This document shows positions 9,701-16,682 of a stretch of 64,000 nucleotides of DNA, one piece after another. Origin of the DNA: Rhodothermia bacterium (GTDB lineage: Bacteria > Bacteroidota > Rhodothermia > Rhodothermales > UBA2364); contig JAFLBZ010000018.1 of the NCBI GenBank assembly GCA_017303715.1, positions 18,395 through 82,394 of the forward strand, read 5' to 3'. The notes under the pieces were generated by a model. It made no database searches. It had not been told where the DNA came from and saw only the letters and a program-made list of their open reading frames with translations. The position numbers and the translations under genes were made by a program. Positions within the stretch are counted from its first letter, which is position 1. Every line of letters begins with the position of its first letter.

Positions 9701-10187
9701 TGTTATGCGTATCTCACTTTTGCGCACGCCTGTACATCCAGACCCACAAGCGCCACACCCACCTTTTCACTTTTTGGACGATCCAAATGTGTTTACCGAC
9801 CAAGGCGCACATGAAGTGAACTATGCCTTTTACCCGCATACGGGCGATTGGCGGAGCGGGACGGTTCAGGCCGGATATGCGTTTAACCAGCCTTTAAGAA
9901 CGGTTAACAATGGCCCTGTCTTAGAGAATGGGATTACGGTCTCCGATACGGCTTGTATTGTTGAAACCCTTAAAAAAGCCGAAGATGGTAATGGCTACGT
10001 TCTAAGGGTCTATGAGGCTCATGGCGGCTCCAGACAAGTGGCCATTACGCTACCTTTTGGGGTCATAGACGTAACTTGTACGAACTTGATGGAAGACCCC
10101 GAAGCAACGGAGCAAGCGGCCTTAGCAGAGAACACCCTTAGCTTCTCGCTTAAGCCATTTGAAATCCGCACGTTCAGGCTAAAATAA
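6762..10187 (+). CDS. GH38 alpha-mannosidase with a sigma-70 region 4-like insert
   Basis: Retaining, zinc-dependent alpha-mannosidase that trims alpha-linked mannose. No signal peptide is visible, so it is probably cytosolic. Seen: a jelly-roll-like N-domain (to about residue 235); the GH38 catalytic barrel starting NSHIDVVWLW with zinc ligands His249 and Asp251; nucleophile Asp361 in WLVDTFGYASAMPQI; the three-helix middle domain (EFHRGTLTTHALVKRRNRK, LQFHDILPGTSI); and a C-terminal beta region (FYIRFNPSGGLDSIYDKRL, EDRPNSWDAWDVND). Between the middle and C-terminal parts, residues about 690-780 form a charged helical insert resembling sigma-70 region 4, described separately. The ATG at 6762 is chosen; an in-frame TTG at 6705 is less likely. 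With ATG the protein is 1141 aa, long for the family partly because of the insert. A clear terminator follows. Confidence 0.93.
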   Translation: MQLRPEMIDTRVERRLRELERWIYEQRIPITDWRPSNRWPDHIPQPAAVAPLTSDVPAVDETPTDFAQFPHVHAKAFWVSTTVTIPEKMAGKRVFTHMNTGSDGFLSESTVYINGRISGGLDINRKDILLTTVAEAGQTFRIDVMVHSGRMRTPQSLSGALVVLNEDIYHFRYDLRAVLGAVRSLDKEHPTAIRIWYILEQCLNAIDFHSDYNRVDVSAAAILLKEKTQALLPTHQPPDFNLYLCANSHIDVVWLWTLAETRQKMARTSSTAVRYMDELPEYHFSQSQAQLYDFLLQDHPDLFALVQDKVKGGQWEFVGAAWVEPDCNITGGESLVRQLLYGQKFWKQHFGKTSRTMWLVDTFGYASAMPQILRKSGLDTFVTQKLTWSETNPFPYGHFDWEGIDGSRIRCVFPQSYVTRTYPDEMMQWYKRYPSKDIAPDLLYLYGYGDGGGGPVREDVELGKRMQEFPAYPRVKFSRVEDALDAIKSRAEALADEYGYQIPVWKGELYLEFHRGTLTTHALVKRRNRKNELLIREAEIWAALAEIHNGATYPAEALESNWKKLMLLQFHDILPGTSIVQAYPDVHRIYGEIETDVAALLNKAIENLDAPSIQPPYRFSVLNSLSFTVTDWAEAIIPLKLPFGIQDATGNPVTFQVLHEDEANTHIGFEATISPFAASQFVAKPIEAKPSDNDLSQALDQALADLPLSDADVFRLWLGLTDEGALSAEEIGQKLDLSKDEVKEIRLRALAHVSKSNKALKEKNLEKFRKSQKAVAKSALAAPNLLATEEGMENEFFYIRFNPSGGLDSIYDKRLQREWLTGKGNDLQTFEDRPNSWDAWDVNDWFEQKPLNLLTLEQVSVLESGPIRATVRFDFKTCNGSTLSQLVMMYRSIPRIDFRTVMDWHEQHVLLKVAFPVSVHSASAAYEIQYGTIERPTSRNTTWEQAKFEVSGQRWTDLSDGSGGVSLLNDGKYGHDIHHNVMRISLLRTPVHPDPQAPHPPFHFLDDPNVFTDQGAHEVNYAFYPHTGDWRSGTVQAGYAFNQPLRTVNNGPVLENGITVSDTACIVETLKKAEDGNGYVLRVYEAHGGSRQVAITLPFGVIDVTCTNLMEDPEATEQAALAENTLSFSLKPFEIRTFRLK
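8832..9102 (+). other. Sigma-70 region 4-like helix-turn-helix segment inside the GH38 gene
   Basis: The encoded segment reads ALDQALADLPLSDADVFRLW, then LGLTDEGALSAEEIGQKLDL, then SKDEVKEIRLRALAHV. This follows the region 4 pattern of primary sigma factors (L-x-x-L-P/T-x-R/D-x-A-x-V-x-R-x-x-x-G-L, EEIGxxLxLS/T, and xxxVxxIxxRAL). A lysine-rich helix (KSNKALKEKNLEKFRKSQKA) follows. The frame is continuous with the enzyme on both sides. Function is unknown; a DNA- or RNA-polymerase-binding role is only a possibility. Confidence 0.65.
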
Positions 10188-10204
10188 GCCATTATTTTTT
10201 GATG

Positions 10205-10239
10205 AAAAGCCCTTTTGGTTCGCCTCAAAGGGCTTTTTT
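10205..10239 (+). terminator. Rho-independent terminator of the alpha-mannosidase gene
   Basis: Stem AAAAGCCCTTT (10205-10215) and AAAGGGCTTTT (10227-10237) with an 11-nt loop and a T run, 18 nt after the stop codon. Confidence 0.9.
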
Positions 10240-10273
10240 GTTTCACATAACATTACAATTGCATGAGGCCAAG

Positions 10274-10313
10274 TTATTGAATGTAAGTTGTTGTTATTGA
10301 ATGTGACTTGTTG
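10274..10313 (+). repeat. 20-bp tandem duplication
   Basis: TTATTGAATGTRASTTGTTG is present twice head to tail (10274-10293 and 10294-10313) with two differences. It lies in the non-coding region upstream of the mazE remnant; no function is suggested. Confidence 0.8.
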
Positions 10314-10382
10314 TTACGGAAACCAAATCAAGTGTAATTACGGTGCAAATACGTAAAGCACAAAAACGTAAAGACAATTTAA

Positions 10383-10619
10383 GTTTCAGTAGTACAAATT
10401 GGCAATTCAAAAGGGATCAGGCTTAGCAAAACCCTTTTAGACAAATACCAAATTACAGACAAGATAGAACTCGTTTTAGAAAATGATTATATAGTCCTCA
10501 AACCTATTGCATAACCCCGAAAAAATTAGGAAAAAGCCTTAGGGGAAATGCACCGTAACGCAGATGATACCTTGCTCATTGATTGTGTTTTTGAAGATGA
10601 AAATTGCGACTAAAAATGA
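10383..10619 (+). pseudogene. MazE-type antitoxin, degraded by stop codons
   Basis: One frame reads VSVVQIGNSKGIRLSKTLLD, then KYQITDKIELVLENDYIVLK, then PIA-stop-PRKN-stop-EKALGEMHRN, then ADDTLLIDCVFEDENCD-stop-K. This is the AbrB-fold (SpoVT/AbrB) MazE pattern over its full usual length of about 80 residues. In-frame stops are TAA at 10512, TAG at 10527 (where tryptophan is usual) and TAA at 10611. The codon before GTT at 10383 is also TAA and no ATG remains. The ancestral stop TGA (10617-10619) overlaps the toxin ATG, the normal layout of such pairs. Confidence 0.75.
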
Positions 10620-10942
10620 CGAAGTATTTGCAGTATGATATTGTTATTGCCCATTTAGACGCAACAGTAGGTCGCGGAATCAAGAAAAACGACCTTATCT
10701 ATATCGTTTCATACAATGAGATGAACAAGCATTTGGCAACGGTTGTCGTTTGTCCAATCACTTCACACTCAAGAAGCTATCCAACAAGGATTGGTTTTGA
10801 GTTGGAAGGACAAGAGAATTGGATCGTGATAGACCAAATCCGTATGATAGACCAAATCCGAATAACCAATAATATTGGAAAATTGGACGTTAAAACTATT
10901 GAATATGTGAAAGATGTCATCAAAGAAGCCTATGTGGATTAG
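10616..10942 (+). CDS. MazF/PemK-like toxin, probably inactive
   Basis: MazF homologues are small sequence-specific endoribonucleases. The ATG at 10616 (MTKYLQYDIVIAHLDAT) is preferred over a TTG twelve bases upstream because it restores the ATGA overlap with the antitoxin remnant. The body shows EMNKHLATVVVCPITSHSRS and ENWIVIDQIRMIDQIR, as in MazF of Bacteroidota. The catalytic arginine of the usual K-x-R-P motif appears replaced: the position reads IKKNDLIYIVS, with Asp at Arg and Leu at Pro. The catalytic-site threonine region (PITSHSRSYPTR) is kept. Since the antitoxin is dead, loss of toxin activity would explain why the cell tolerates the open frame. It is 108 aa. Confidence 0.75.
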   Translation: MTKYLQYDIVIAHLDATVGRGIKKNDLIYIVSYNEMNKHLATVVVCPITSHSRSYPTRIGFELEGQENWIVIDQIRMIDQIRITNNIGKLDVKTIEYVKDVIKEAYVD

Positions 10943-11259
10943 AAAAGTAGCGAAGGTACAACTTCGGTTTACCGCCAACGGGGTGCGGGGTTTCAGTTGA
11001 TGGTTATTTCGTATAATTGAAATACGGTTTTCAAAGGATATTCGTGCTACTCAGCGCACCTTGCACAAGTGCTTTTACGCAGTTTATAAGCAGTTCATCG
11101 GCTGGCTCGGACTACGTTCAGTCATAGACTCCTTAAACGGAATGCCGCTCCTATGGGACTAATTTTACAGTTTTTCGTTGATTCGGAACGTTACCATACA
11201 AGATTTGTAGTCCGTGATGGCGGCACGTTGATTCATTCATAACTTACGTTCCGATTATC
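10943..11259. other. Intergenic region, nothing recognised
   Basis: About 317 nt between the mazF remnant and the stop of the thioesterase gene. I see no convincing gene, RNA or terminator. The GC-rich start (CGCCAACGGGGTGCGGGGTTT) may be decayed mobile or cassette DNA, without support. Confidence 0.5.
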
Positions 11260-12069
11260 TTATGACGCTACCCGCCATTCGGAGGTAGCCAAAGCCATTT
11301 CTACATTGTCCCGCTCGCGCACAAGGCGGTGGCGGAACGACAATTCCGCCACTTGTTCAGACACGACCCTCACCCAGTCTCCCGCCACACTGTCTTGCTT
11401 AAACGCGAGGTCAATCATTTTGGGAACGCATTGATCGAGGATATCTGGTGGCACGCTCTCTGCCAACCAACCCACATATACCGCATTGTTGGTATGTTTC
11501 ATGATGTCCAAATCACCATGCCGGACCAAAAAACGATGGGAGAAGTCTGTTTTCTTGGGCGCAATATGCTTGGGCAAAGTCGGAATAGGCTTGGGCACAT
11601 CTGGCCAAGGTAATGCCTCAATCTCCGGCAAAATCCTACCCGGTCTTTTTCGCTCTAAATCCAACATCACCCAGTTGGAAGTTGCCCGCCCGATAGGATT
11701 TTGCGCTTGGTCGTACACCAAAAACTCGCGGAAAGCAAAGAACCTATCTGTACCACTGGCCCAAGTTTCTATCGCGATTTGGTCACGGTTTTTGGGGAAA
11801 TGCTCCATCTCCACGCGCAACCGTACCATAAGCCAAGCCCGGTTATCGGGTAATTGGTCATAGGCAAAGCCAACGTTTCGTGCATGGAGATCGGCGGCAT
11901 CCTGCATAAAATCACAAATGTCTTTCATGCCAATGCGGTGTGCAGGCGTTAGGTTAAAGGGGCGAACTGTGTAGGTTCCCCGAAAGGTTTGTAAGGTGTT
12001 TTGAAGATTCACTCGTATATCCGTTCGTGTTCCCTTAAATTCAGGCTTTAATGCACCATTTCCAAACAA
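11260..12069 (-). CDS. Acyl-ACP thioesterase (FatA/FatB-like)
   Basis: Releases fatty acids from acyl carrier protein. Two hot-dog domains are visible: the first with FRGTYTVRPFNLTPAHRIGM and ARNVGFAYDQLPDNRAWLMV, then GTDRFFAFREFLVYD and SNWVMLDLERKRPGRI; the second with HRFLVRHGDLDIMKHTNNAV and YVGWLAES. In plant FatB the active site is D-x-N-x-H; here the segment reads D-I-M-K-H, so the Asn position is Met, which is odd. The start is uncertain: the longest form begins with TTG at 12069, a GTG at 12012 gives a more typical N-terminus, and no ATG precedes the conserved part. The gene runs towards the mazF remnant and is divergent from tRNA-Gly. Confidence 0.8.
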   Translation of the reverse strand: MFGNGALKPEFKGTRTDIRVNLQNTLQTFRGTYTVRPFNLTPAHRIGMKDICDFMQDAADLHARNVGFAYDQLPDNRAWLMVRLRVEMEHFPKNRDQIAIETWASGTDRFFAFREFLVYDQAQNPIGRATSNWVMLDLERKRPGRILPEIEALPWPDVPKPIPTLPKHIAPKKTDFSHRFLVRHGDLDIMKHTNNAVYVGWLAESVPPDILDQCVPKMIDLAFKQDSVAGDWVRVVSEQVAELSFRHRLVRERDNVEMALATSEWRVAS

Positions 12070-12164
12070 TAATTTAAAAGTTTCCTTGAAGTTGTAATAA
12101 GTACATTTTTGTGCTTGACAATCACCTTCGGAAGTGCGTATCTTTCAATCCGATCAAAAAACAC

Positions 12165-12240
12165 GCGGATCTAGCTCAGCTGGTAGAGCGCAACCTTGCC
12201 AAGGTTGAGGTCGCGGGTTCGAGTCCCGTGATCCGCTCCA
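12165..12240 (+). tRNA. tRNA-Gly (anticodon GCC), CCA encoded
   Basis: Acceptor GCGGATC (12165-12171) pairs with GATCCGC (12230-12236). D arm GCTC-AGCTGGTA-GAGC, anticodon stem CAACC/GGTTG around loop TTGCCAA with anticodon GCC, T arm GCGGG-TTCGAGT-CCCGT, discriminator T and an encoded CCA end. All four stems close. Confidence 0.97.
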
Positions 12241-12275
12241 AACCCCAATTTACCGTTGGGGTTTTTTATTTTTTC
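12241..12275 (+). terminator. Rho-independent terminator after tRNA-Gly
   Basis: AACCCCAA (12241-12248) and TTGGGGTT (12256-12263) form an 8-bp stem with a 7-nt loop followed by a run of T, immediately after the tRNA CCA end. Confidence 0.9.
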
Positions 12276-12466
12276 CTCACCTTATTTCTTTGGTTTATGC
12301 CAATCGGGAACCCGAAGACAAGTATTCGGTTCAAGGCTCCGATTTACATTTATCCACCTTTCCTTCGAGAATTGCTTATTTTGGTTGTTACTTCCGGGCA
12401 TCATTTAGTTATTTTGGGACAAGCGTTCCGGACGCCTGCCCATTAAGCCAGAAGTCAATAATCCAC

Positions 12467-13489
12467 ATGCGCTTCCAAAAATTCCTTTTTTTACCTTTTG
12501 TTGTTTTTTGGATATTCGTCGCCACCGGACTCATCAAGGCGCAGTCTGCTGGTGCATTTTCCCGAATGGGTTCAGATGCGCGCGGCGTTGCTATGGGCAA
12601 TGCTCTTGTTGGAGACGGATTCGGACAAACTTCCGGGTACTACAATCCGGCGCTTTCGCCATATCTCGCCGAGCAGCATCTGACGGTTTCGTATAGTGCG
12701 CTTACGTTTGATCGCAATCTTCAAAGTATTGTATTTGCTGCACCTATGAAGCCACAAGCGGGTGTGACGGCTGGATTTATTCATGGCGGCGTCTCCAAAA
12801 TAGATGAGCGGGATGCAAGTGGTTATCATACGGGCGACATCAGTACAAACGAATATCTGTTTTATGGTGCGTTTGGTTCGCGCATTGGAAAACGAACGAC
12901 TTTTGGCATCCGTTTTTCTTATTTCCTCGCCGATTATTATGAGCATGTAAAACCCTCCACAACCCTAAGTTTGGGTGCAGGATTGACGGTTAAGCTCCGC
13001 GAAAACCTTCGGTTAGGTTTTGCCGCAGAGGACCTCTTGGGCAAATACAGTTGGGACACCTCAAAACTGTATGAGGAAAATGGCCGCGAAACAACAGATT
13101 ATCTTCCAACAAGGTTAAAATTTGGAGCGGCATGGCAAAACAGTAACAAAAAGTTGACGATAAGCGCCGAGGCAGAATCTCGTGTGGAAAAAGTGGAGCA
13201 TGATATAACGACTTTTTCCATCCAAAACGGGATTCCTCAAACCGTGTCTGATCTTGAAAATTTGCAATTACAGTCCACACGTTTGCGATTAGGCGGCGAA
13301 TACTGGCTCACCTCTCCGATCGGACTACGTTTGGGCTTAGAACAGTCCGAGTCTTCCGTTCTGCCTTCGTTTGGTTTTGCACTTCGCCAAAATTTGGGGG
13401 AATTGCGCTTTCGGTTTGATTATGCCTTGCGTATGGAGCCGTTTAACACTGGACTTATGCACCTTTTAACGCTTAGAATGGGGCTTTAG
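12467..13489 (+). CDS. PorV/PorQ-family outer-membrane protein
   Basis: Predicted outer-membrane beta-barrel of the PorV/PorQ (UPF0164, FadL-like) family. In T9SS bacteria PorV shuttles cargo to the attachment complex and PorQ is an associated barrel; family members without that role also exist. Seen: signal peptide MRFQKFLFLPFVVFWIFVAT ending near IKAQS; the family's N-terminal motif SDARGVAMGNALVG-x-GQTSGYYNPALSP; then alternating amphipathic strands to a C-terminal LLTLRMGL ending in a hydrophobic residue. The ATG at 12467 is chosen because an upstream in-frame ATG (12290) would place 59 unrelated residues before the signal peptide. Length 340 aa. A second family member follows 11 nt downstream, so the two form an operon. 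The giant secreted protein about 10 kb away carries a T9SS signal. Confidence 0.8.
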   Translation: MRFQKFLFLPFVVFWIFVATGLIKAQSAGAFSRMGSDARGVAMGNALVGDGFGQTSGYYNPALSPYLAEQHLTVSYSALTFDRNLQSIVFAAPMKPQAGVTAGFIHGGVSKIDERDASGYHTGDISTNEYLFYGAFGSRIGKRTTFGIRFSYFLADYYEHVKPSTTLSLGAGLTVKLRENLRLGFAAEDLLGKYSWDTSKLYEENGRETTDYLPTRLKFGAAWQNSNKKLTISAEAESRVEKVEHDITTFSIQNGIPQTVSDLENLQLQSTRLRLGGEYWLTSPIGLRLGLEQSESSVLPSFGFALRQNLGELRFRFDYALRMEPFNTGLMHLLTLRMGL

Positions 13490-13500
13490 ATTAACCTCTT

Positions 13501-14412
13501 ATGTTTATGAAAAATAAAACCTTATTCTTATTGTTGGTTCTTGTGATGGCGCAGGTTTCTTTTGCGCAAAGTGGGGTTGCGTTTTTGCAATTTTCCCCCG
13601 ATGCCAAAAGTGCGGCGCTTGCCGGAAGTGGGGTTTCGTTGCGTGGTGGGCCATTTGCAACGTATTGGAATCCGGCAGGCATAGCGAAAAATCAAGGCCA
13701 AAGTGCAGGTTTATCACAACAGCTTTGGGCAGCAGGTGTGCGTACCTTTTCGGGAGCGGCACGCCTCCAATCTGGGAGAAATGCTGGTTTGGGGATATTG
13801 GTCTCAGCCACTACCTCTGGTGAATTGGAGGCCCGTGAGTCACCCGGAGATCCATTGGGGGTGTTTACTGCACAATTTGGCAACCTTAATATGGCCTATG
13901 GTCGAGCATTTGGAGAACATTTCCGAGTAGGGGTTGGTGCAAAAGTGATCAATCAGCGATTGGATACGTTTAGTGAACGCGGCTGGGCGTTCGACGCTGG
14001 CTTTCAGGCCGATCTCGCCGGTGGCGATCTGGCAATTGGAGCGGTGGCACGACATTTTGGCAAATTGGGTGATGGGACTGATGATTTACCGGCAACCGTA
14101 CAGGGCGGTGCTACTCTTTTCCCCTTTAAAATAATGGGTAGCGAAGATGGAAGTTGGTTGCTTGATACGCAACTTTCGGTAGAAGCGCAGCATGTTCTTC
14201 CTGATAAAACCACCAACCTTCAATTCGGGTTATCCACCCAAGCTTTGGAGATCATAAGCCTTCGAGCCGGTTATCGTACAAACGACGAATTGCGTTCATG
14301 GTCACTTGGCGCCGGATTTAATGTTGGGAAAATCCAGATTGATTATGCCTATTTACCCTTCCCATCTGGCTATAACGACGGCCATGTGTTTACTCTTGGA
14401 TATAATTGGTGA
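13501..14412 (+). CDS. PorV/PorQ-family outer-membrane protein
   Basis: Second barrel of the same family as its upstream neighbour, but clearly diverged. Signal peptide MFMKNKTLFLLLVLVMAQVS with cleavage near SFAQ-SG; family motif SPDAKSAALAGSGVSLRGGP followed by FATYWNPAGIA, the Y/W-x-NPA signature. The remainder alternates short strands and turns and ends HVFTLGYNW, a terminal aromatic typical of BAM-inserted barrels. The 303-aa length is close to PorQ. An alternative start two codons later (MKNKTL, 13507) is equally good. The GNAT gene begins 6 nt after the stop. Whether it serves T9SS or another export process cannot be told from sequence. Confidence 0.78.
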   Translation: MFMKNKTLFLLLVLVMAQVSFAQSGVAFLQFSPDAKSAALAGSGVSLRGGPFATYWNPAGIAKNQGQSAGLSQQLWAAGVRTFSGAARLQSGRNAGLGILVSATTSGELEARESPGDPLGVFTAQFGNLNMAYGRAFGEHFRVGVGAKVINQRLDTFSERGWAFDAGFQADLAGGDLAIGAVARHFGKLGDGTDDLPATVQGGATLFPFKIMGSEDGSWLLDTQLSVEAQHVLPDKTTNLQFGLSTQALEIISLRAGYRTNDELRSWSLGAGFNVGKIQIDYAYLPFPSGYNDGHVFTLGYNW

Positions 14413-14418
14413 AATCCT

Positions 14419-14949
14419 GTGGGTATTAAAATCCGATTAGCGACGATGAACGATGAGAAACGGGTTTTTGACCTTTACCGCAAAGTTGCAGCCATACCGG
14501 GTGGTTTAGCCCGGATAGAAAGCGAAATTACCCCTTCCTACGTTCATCATAACCTTACGAACGCCTTAAGTACTGGAATTTGCCTACTTGCAACAAACGA
14601 GCATAGGGAAGTGGTGGGGGAAATTCATGCTTACCGCTTGACGCCAAAAGTTTTCCAGCATGTTTTATCAGAATTGACCATTGCGATTGACCCCGATTTT
14701 CAGGGGCAGGGGGTAGGCAAGAGGCTTTTTACAGCTTTTTTAGACCATGTTTCCCATTCCCTTCCGCAGGTCTATCGGGTGGAATTAATCGCACGGGAAA
14801 GCAACGAAAAAGCAATTCAATTTTACCAGAAATTAGGCTTTGAAATTGAAGGGAAGTTAAAAGGTCGGATTTTTAACCACCATAATACGTTGGAAGCGGA
14901 TGTGATGATGGCTTGGTTTAATCCCTATTATCTGGGATTTGGACAATAA
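14419..14949 (+). CDS. GNAT-family N-acetyltransferase
   Basis: Acetyl-CoA-dependent acetyltransferase of unknown substrate. The fold starts IKIRLATMNDEKRVFDLYRK; the acetyl-CoA-binding motif A reads LTIAIDPDFQGQGVGKRLFT, with the Q-G-x-G-x-G/K-R pattern, and motif B is RVELIARESNEKAIQFYQKL with GFEIEGKLKGR. This layout is closest to RimJ/RimL- or phosphinothricin-like acetyltransferases. The GTG at 14419 is taken as start because the conserved IRLAT strand lies directly behind it; the next ATG (14446) would remove that strand. It follows the PorV/PorQ-like gene by 6 nt, probably as the operon's last gene, though nothing suggests a functional link. Confidence 0.82.
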   Translation: MGIKIRLATMNDEKRVFDLYRKVAAIPGGLARIESEITPSYVHHNLTNALSTGICLLATNEHREVVGEIHAYRLTPKVFQHVLSELTIAIDPDFQGQGVGKRLFTAFLDHVSHSLPQVYRVELIARESNEKAIQFYQKLGFEIEGKLKGRIFNHHNTLEADVMMAWFNPYYLGFGQ

Positions 14950-14977
14950 GCTCCCTTATCCCTATTGTGAAAAGCCG

Positions 14978-15301
14978 TTAATACTTGCTCAAATCCCACT
15001 CTGGCGGGTGATTGTTGGTTGGTGGTGGCGAATCAAAAGTCAATGCTTGTCCCAAAACATGTACCACACCATACACCAAAAGCCCTACCCCAAGCCCCAA
15101 TACACAGAAATACGAAATAATCAATTGTGCTGTTTTAAGGTGCATTGTAGGATCCGCCCCCGCCAAGTAAGTCGCAAAAAACACGCCGATAATCCCGCCA
15201 TTTAGCAGACCAACCAAGCCGAATCCCAGTAACCGCCAAAAGGAAAACGGACGTTTTTCTGGCAGTCGCTGATGTGGCTTTTCGCTGTAAATAAAAAGCA
15301 T
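14978..15301 (-). CDS. Small membrane protein of unknown function
   Basis: A 107-aa predicted inner-membrane protein with two hydrophobic segments: RLLGFGLVGLLNGGIIGVFF (about residues 23-42) and IISYFCVLGLGVGLLVYGVV (about 61-80). The C-terminus (ALTFDSPPPTNNHPPEWDLS) is proline-rich and hydrophilic. It is convergent with the acetyltransferase gene and divergent from the PhaR-like regulator. I do not recognise the family. A second reading frame overlapping its 5' end (15202-15396) also begins with a hydrophobic stretch, so a frameshift or a different start is possible. Confidence 0.5.
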   Translation of the reverse strand: MLFIYSEKPHQRLPEKRPFSFWRLLGFGLVGLLNGGIIGVFFATYLAGADPTMHLKTAQLIISYFCVLGLGVGLLVYGVVHVLGQALTFDSPPPTNNHPPEWDLSKY

Positions 15302-15489
15302 CCGGTTTCTGTTTTGGATTTGTCAATAAACGTTTGCTGAAGCCATTCCGTTCCGACACCCACCGAAAAAGGCAGTACAATCGAAAAATAACGCACTGCA
15401 TTAAATAATCATATTTTCTTAACGCAACGTGTCTAAATTGTTATTGCGCAATGCGTCATGTGTAATGTATCTTAAGAGAAAAAACGAGC

Positions 15490-15963
15490 ATGACGACCCG
15501 AATCATAAAGCGCTACGAAAATCGGAAATTGTACGATACCGAAGCCCGAAAATACGTTTCATTATCGGAATTAGCGGGATTGGTACGAAAAGGCGAAACC
15601 ATTCAGGTTTTGGACAATGCCACGGGTGATGACCTCACGAATGCCACCTTAACCCAAATTATTTTGGACGAAGGAAAAAGAGGAAACAGTCTAATTCCGA
15701 CCGACTTGTTACATGACTTGGTGCGTCGTGGAACTTCGGTTCTCGAAGAAGGGGTGAGCCAAATCCGCACCAATGTAGATACGTTGTTCAACTCATCGTT
15801 ACACCAGCTAAATGCTTGGTTGCCTACGCCAAAAGAGAAAACGGAATTAGAGGAATTGCGTTCCCATCTCAAGCAATTAGAGACCACTGTTGCAAAACTG
15901 GTTTCTCAGTCCGAAATATCCGCACAAAAACCTGATCACAAAACAGAAACACCAACCCAATAA
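15490..15963 (+). CDS. phaR: Polyhydroxyalkanoate synthesis regulator PhaR-like
   Basis: PhaR binds PHB granules and DNA and represses phasin genes when no polymer is present. Residues 3-62 match the PHB/PHA accumulation regulator DNA-binding N-domain: TRIIKRYENRKLYDTEARKY, VSLSELAGLVRKGETIQVLD and GDDLTNATLTQIILDE. The C-terminal half (FNSSLHQLNAWLPTPKEKTE, then a leucine-heptad helix LEELRSHLKQLETTVAKLVS) looks like a coiled coil for oligomerisation or granule contact. It is 157 aa, near the usual 150-190. A phasin gene follows 14 nt downstream with a GGAG before its ATG, as in classical PHA loci. No PHA synthase (PhaC) is in the window. Confidence 0.88.
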   Translation: MTTRIIKRYENRKLYDTEARKYVSLSELAGLVRKGETIQVLDNATGDDLTNATLTQIILDEGKRGNSLIPTDLLHDLVRRGTSVLEEGVSQIRTNVDTLFNSSLHQLNAWLPTPKEKTELEELRSHLKQLETTVAKLVSQSEISAQKPDHKTETPTQ

Positions 15964-15977
15964 ACTGGAGTCCAATC

Positions 15978-16577
15978 ATGAAAACGACCCCGAATACCCT
16001 CGATATGACCAAACTGACCACCGATCTTGTCGAAAAAAGCCGTGATTTCTACTTTGCCGGCCTTGGCGCCTTTGCCTTAGCACAAGAAGAAGGATCCAAA
16101 ATGTTTGAAATGTTTACCGAAAAAGGCAAGGAAGTTGCAGACTATATGCAAGCCCTACAACGCCGCACCATGAATTTGGACGAAGAAGCCAAGGACTTGA
16201 TGAAAGAAGGTGAAGCATATGCCGATACCTTGATTGACAAAGGTGAAGCCCTTCAAGAAGAAACCCTTGCGGAGATCAAAAAGTGGATGGAGGAGTTTCA
16301 GACTCAAGCAAGCAAATGGCAAGAAAACGCCACCAAACTCTTCTTAGATCCGGTTGAAAAGATGATCTCGCCTGTTCAAGAGGTGGTTACGGATGCTCTG
16401 ACCCGCTTTGGTGTGCCGACTTCTGGCGAAGTACGTACCTTGAATGCGCAAGTCTCCGAACTATCGCATAAAGTAGATGAGCTTACGGCGCTTTTGGCGG
16501 CCAAAGAAACCCCAGCGCCAAAAAAGACCAAAGCCGCTAAAACCGAAGAGGTAAAAGCCGAGAAGGAAGCAGCCTAA
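15978..16577 (+). CDS. Phasin-like granule-associated protein
   Basis: Small amphipathic protein expected to coat polyhydroxyalkanoate granules. Seen: KLTTDLVEKSRDFYFAGLGA with FALAQEEGSKMFEMFTEKGK, the N-terminal phasin helix of the PhaI/PhaF type; long helices rich in Glu and Lys; a leucine-repeat near the end (RTLNAQVSELSHKVDELTAL); and an Ala/Lys/Glu/Pro tail (PAPKKTKAAKTEEVKAEKEA) reminiscent of the AAKP-rich tails of PhaF but shorter and mixed in charge. It is 199 aa. The gene follows the PhaR-like regulator in one operon and ends before a strong terminator. PhaR autoregulation and repression of the phasin are known elsewhere and are inferred here. Confidence 0.85.
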   Translation: MKTTPNTLDMTKLTTDLVEKSRDFYFAGLGAFALAQEEGSKMFEMFTEKGKEVADYMQALQRRTMNLDEEAKDLMKEGEAYADTLIDKGEALQEETLAEIKKWMEEFQTQASKWQENATKLFLDPVEKMISPVQEVVTDALTRFGVPTSGEVRTLNAQVSELSHKVDELTALLAAKETPAPKKTKAAKTEEVKAEKEAA

Positions 16578-16612
16578 GTTTTGACAACGCTTGTTTCTAC
16601 TAAATTGAGGTG

Positions 16613-16643
16613 AAAGGCGGGCGGTATTGTCCCGCCTTTTTTA
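16613..16643 (+). terminator. Rho-independent terminator after the phasin gene
   Basis: AAAGGCGGG (16613-16621) pairs with CCCGCCTTT (16631-16639) over a 9-nt loop, followed by T residues; it lies 36 nt after the stop codon. Confidence 0.9.
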
Positions 16644-16682
16644 TCTTATACCAGAAAAACGTTTCCAAAAACATCGAATCCT

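Noticed and set aside
10835..10875. Internal duplication in the toxin (ATAGACCAAATCCG twice)
   Set aside because: The protein there, IDQIRMIDQIR, fits the normal MazF length and pattern (DQIR-x-x-D-x-x-R), so it need not be a recent duplication.
10943..11259. Integron attC-like site
   Set aside because: The GC-rich start looked suggestive, but I could not pair conserved R and L boxes.
15202..15396. Minus-strand frame overlapping the small membrane protein gene
   Set aside because: It begins with a hydrophobic stretch (MRYFSIVLPFSVGVGTEWLQ) and may be the displaced 5' part of the neighbour, but the evidence for a frameshift is too thin for a separate gene.
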